Shown here: positions 63,626 through 64,000 of the stretch, piece by piece
Layout: every line of letters starts with the position of its first letter
How positions within the stretch are numbered: position 1 is the first letter of the stretch
Assembly: GCF_002205845.1 (NCBI RefSeq)
Contig: NZ_NISI01000007.1
Span: forward strand, 1-64,000
Source of the DNA: Roseateles puraquae
GTDB taxonomy: Bacteria; Pseudomonadota; Gammaproteobacteria; Burkholderiales; Burkholderiaceae_C
Direction: 5' to 3'
Length of the DNA: 64,000 nucleotides
Made by a program: the position numbers and the translations under genes
The notes under the pieces: generated by a model
The model's database searches: none
What the model was told of the DNA's origin: nothing
What the model saw: only the letters and a program-made list of their open reading frames with translations

Positions 63626-64000
63626 TCATCGGAGGACATACACATTGCCTTCTATGAGCGTGAGTCGCAAGGGCCAGGCGATGTTGCCCAGGGCCTGGTC
63701 GTCGTTGCGGGTGGACAGTGCGGGCGCGCCCAGCGGGTCCAGGCATTCCAGCAGCCGGCCCTCGGCGACGCGGCGCAGCAGCAGAGTCTCGGCGCTGGGC
63801 GGGGCGAGGGTGGCGAGCGCGCCGTCCTGCCAGCGCTGCTGGATCAGCGCGCGCAACGCGGCGGCACCGTGGCCGGCGGGGCGTTGGTAGGCATGGTCGA
63901 GCTCCTCCAGCCGCAGCCGGCAGGCGGCCAGCAGGCTGTCGGGGTGGCCGCGGCCCAGGTCGAAGGCGATGCGCTGCAGCGCGGCCAACACGGCCAGGCG
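63626..64000 (-). CDS. Unknown T6SS-linked protein, C-terminal part (runs off the window)
   Basis: The frame is open to the right edge and gives at least 124 residues, beginning in-window with RLAVLAALQRIAFDLG and ending GNIAWPLRLTLIEGNVYVLR. The GTG at 63989-63991 need not be the start. Helical, no motif recognised. It lies 25 bases upstream of the FHA gene on the same strand and so belongs to the T6SS accessory operon. Confidence 0.6.
   Translation of the reverse strand, partial: RLAVLAALQRIAFDLGRGHPDSLLAACRLRLEELDHAYQRPAGHGAAALRALIQQRWQDGALATLAPPSAETLLLRRVAEGRLLECLDPLGAPALSTRNDDQALGNIAWPLRLTLIEGNVYVLR

Noticed and set aside
1..64000. CRISPR array, tRNA or rRNA genes, prophage attachment sites
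   Set aside because: I saw no regularly spaced direct repeats, no tRNA cloverleaf with CCA end and no rRNA sequence while reading; the repeats present are the inverted elements and coding repeats listed.

Overview
The window is GC-rich and colinear with a betaproteobacterial chromosome. The S10-spc-alpha ribosomal protein block, the rpmJ-rpsM-rpsK-rpsD-rpoA-rplQ order, infA between secY and rpmJ, and the long basic C-terminal tail on S3 all point to order Burkholderiales, plausibly the Sphaerotilaceae/Rubrivivax-Leptothrix group. This placement is by inspection; no database was searched.

Layout. (1) 1-15650: end of tuf, then rpsJ to rplQ on the plus strand. The block is broken into transcription units by visible signals: a terminator and new promoter between rpsJ and rplC; a terminator, a peroxiredoxin gene and a new promoter between rpsQ and rplN; and a promoter plus two leader hairpins before rpsD. 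(2) 15786-17123: a small ORF and a lipoprotein-type metallo-beta-lactamase-fold hydrolase. (3) 17261-23799, minus strand: the four-gene DNA repair cassette exonuclease, ATP-dependent ligase, Lhr-type helicase and metallophosphoesterase, interrupted between ligase and helicase by a ~565-bp non-coding inverted-repeat element. (4) 23866-28252, minus strand: ECF sigma factor, anti-sigma factor, a 46-residue CxxC membrane microprotein, an S8 (subtilisin-type) protease and a DUF5666-type lipoprotein. (5) 28411-40881, plus strand: a two-partner secretion operon (TpsB transporter, 3105-residue TpsA exoprotein, Tat-exported caspase-like protease). (6) 40978-48084, plus strand: four mostly unrecognised genes, namely a coiled-coil protein, an HExxH metallopeptidase, a CpXC zinc-ribbon protein and a nucleotidyltransferase-like protein. 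The metallopeptidase and the nucleotidyltransferase share the same gapless ~93-residue N-terminal module. (7) 48137-56955, minus strand: type VI secretion genes tssK, tssL(OmpA), tssM, tagF and a TssB-TssC fusion. (8) 57129-64000: OmpA-like protein, methyl-accepting chemotaxis protein, small membrane protein, GrpB-family protein, then T6SS accessory genes (DUF4280 PAAR-like tip, PP2C phosphatase, FHA protein, and a gene running off the end).

How it fits together. The T6SS carries the TagF, PP2C phosphatase and FHA components of threonine-phosphorylation control; the kinase, Hcp, VgrG, ClpV, TssE/F/G/A/J are not in the window. The plus-strand module converging on the T6SS operon looks like a cargo island: one conserved N-terminal domain fused to two different putative enzyme domains. 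This is the best candidate here for an undescribed effector family. The second candidate is the TPS-caspase operon lying divergently from an ECF sigma/S8 protease operon; a shared promoter-like motif sits upstream of the sigma gene and of the DUF5666 gene.
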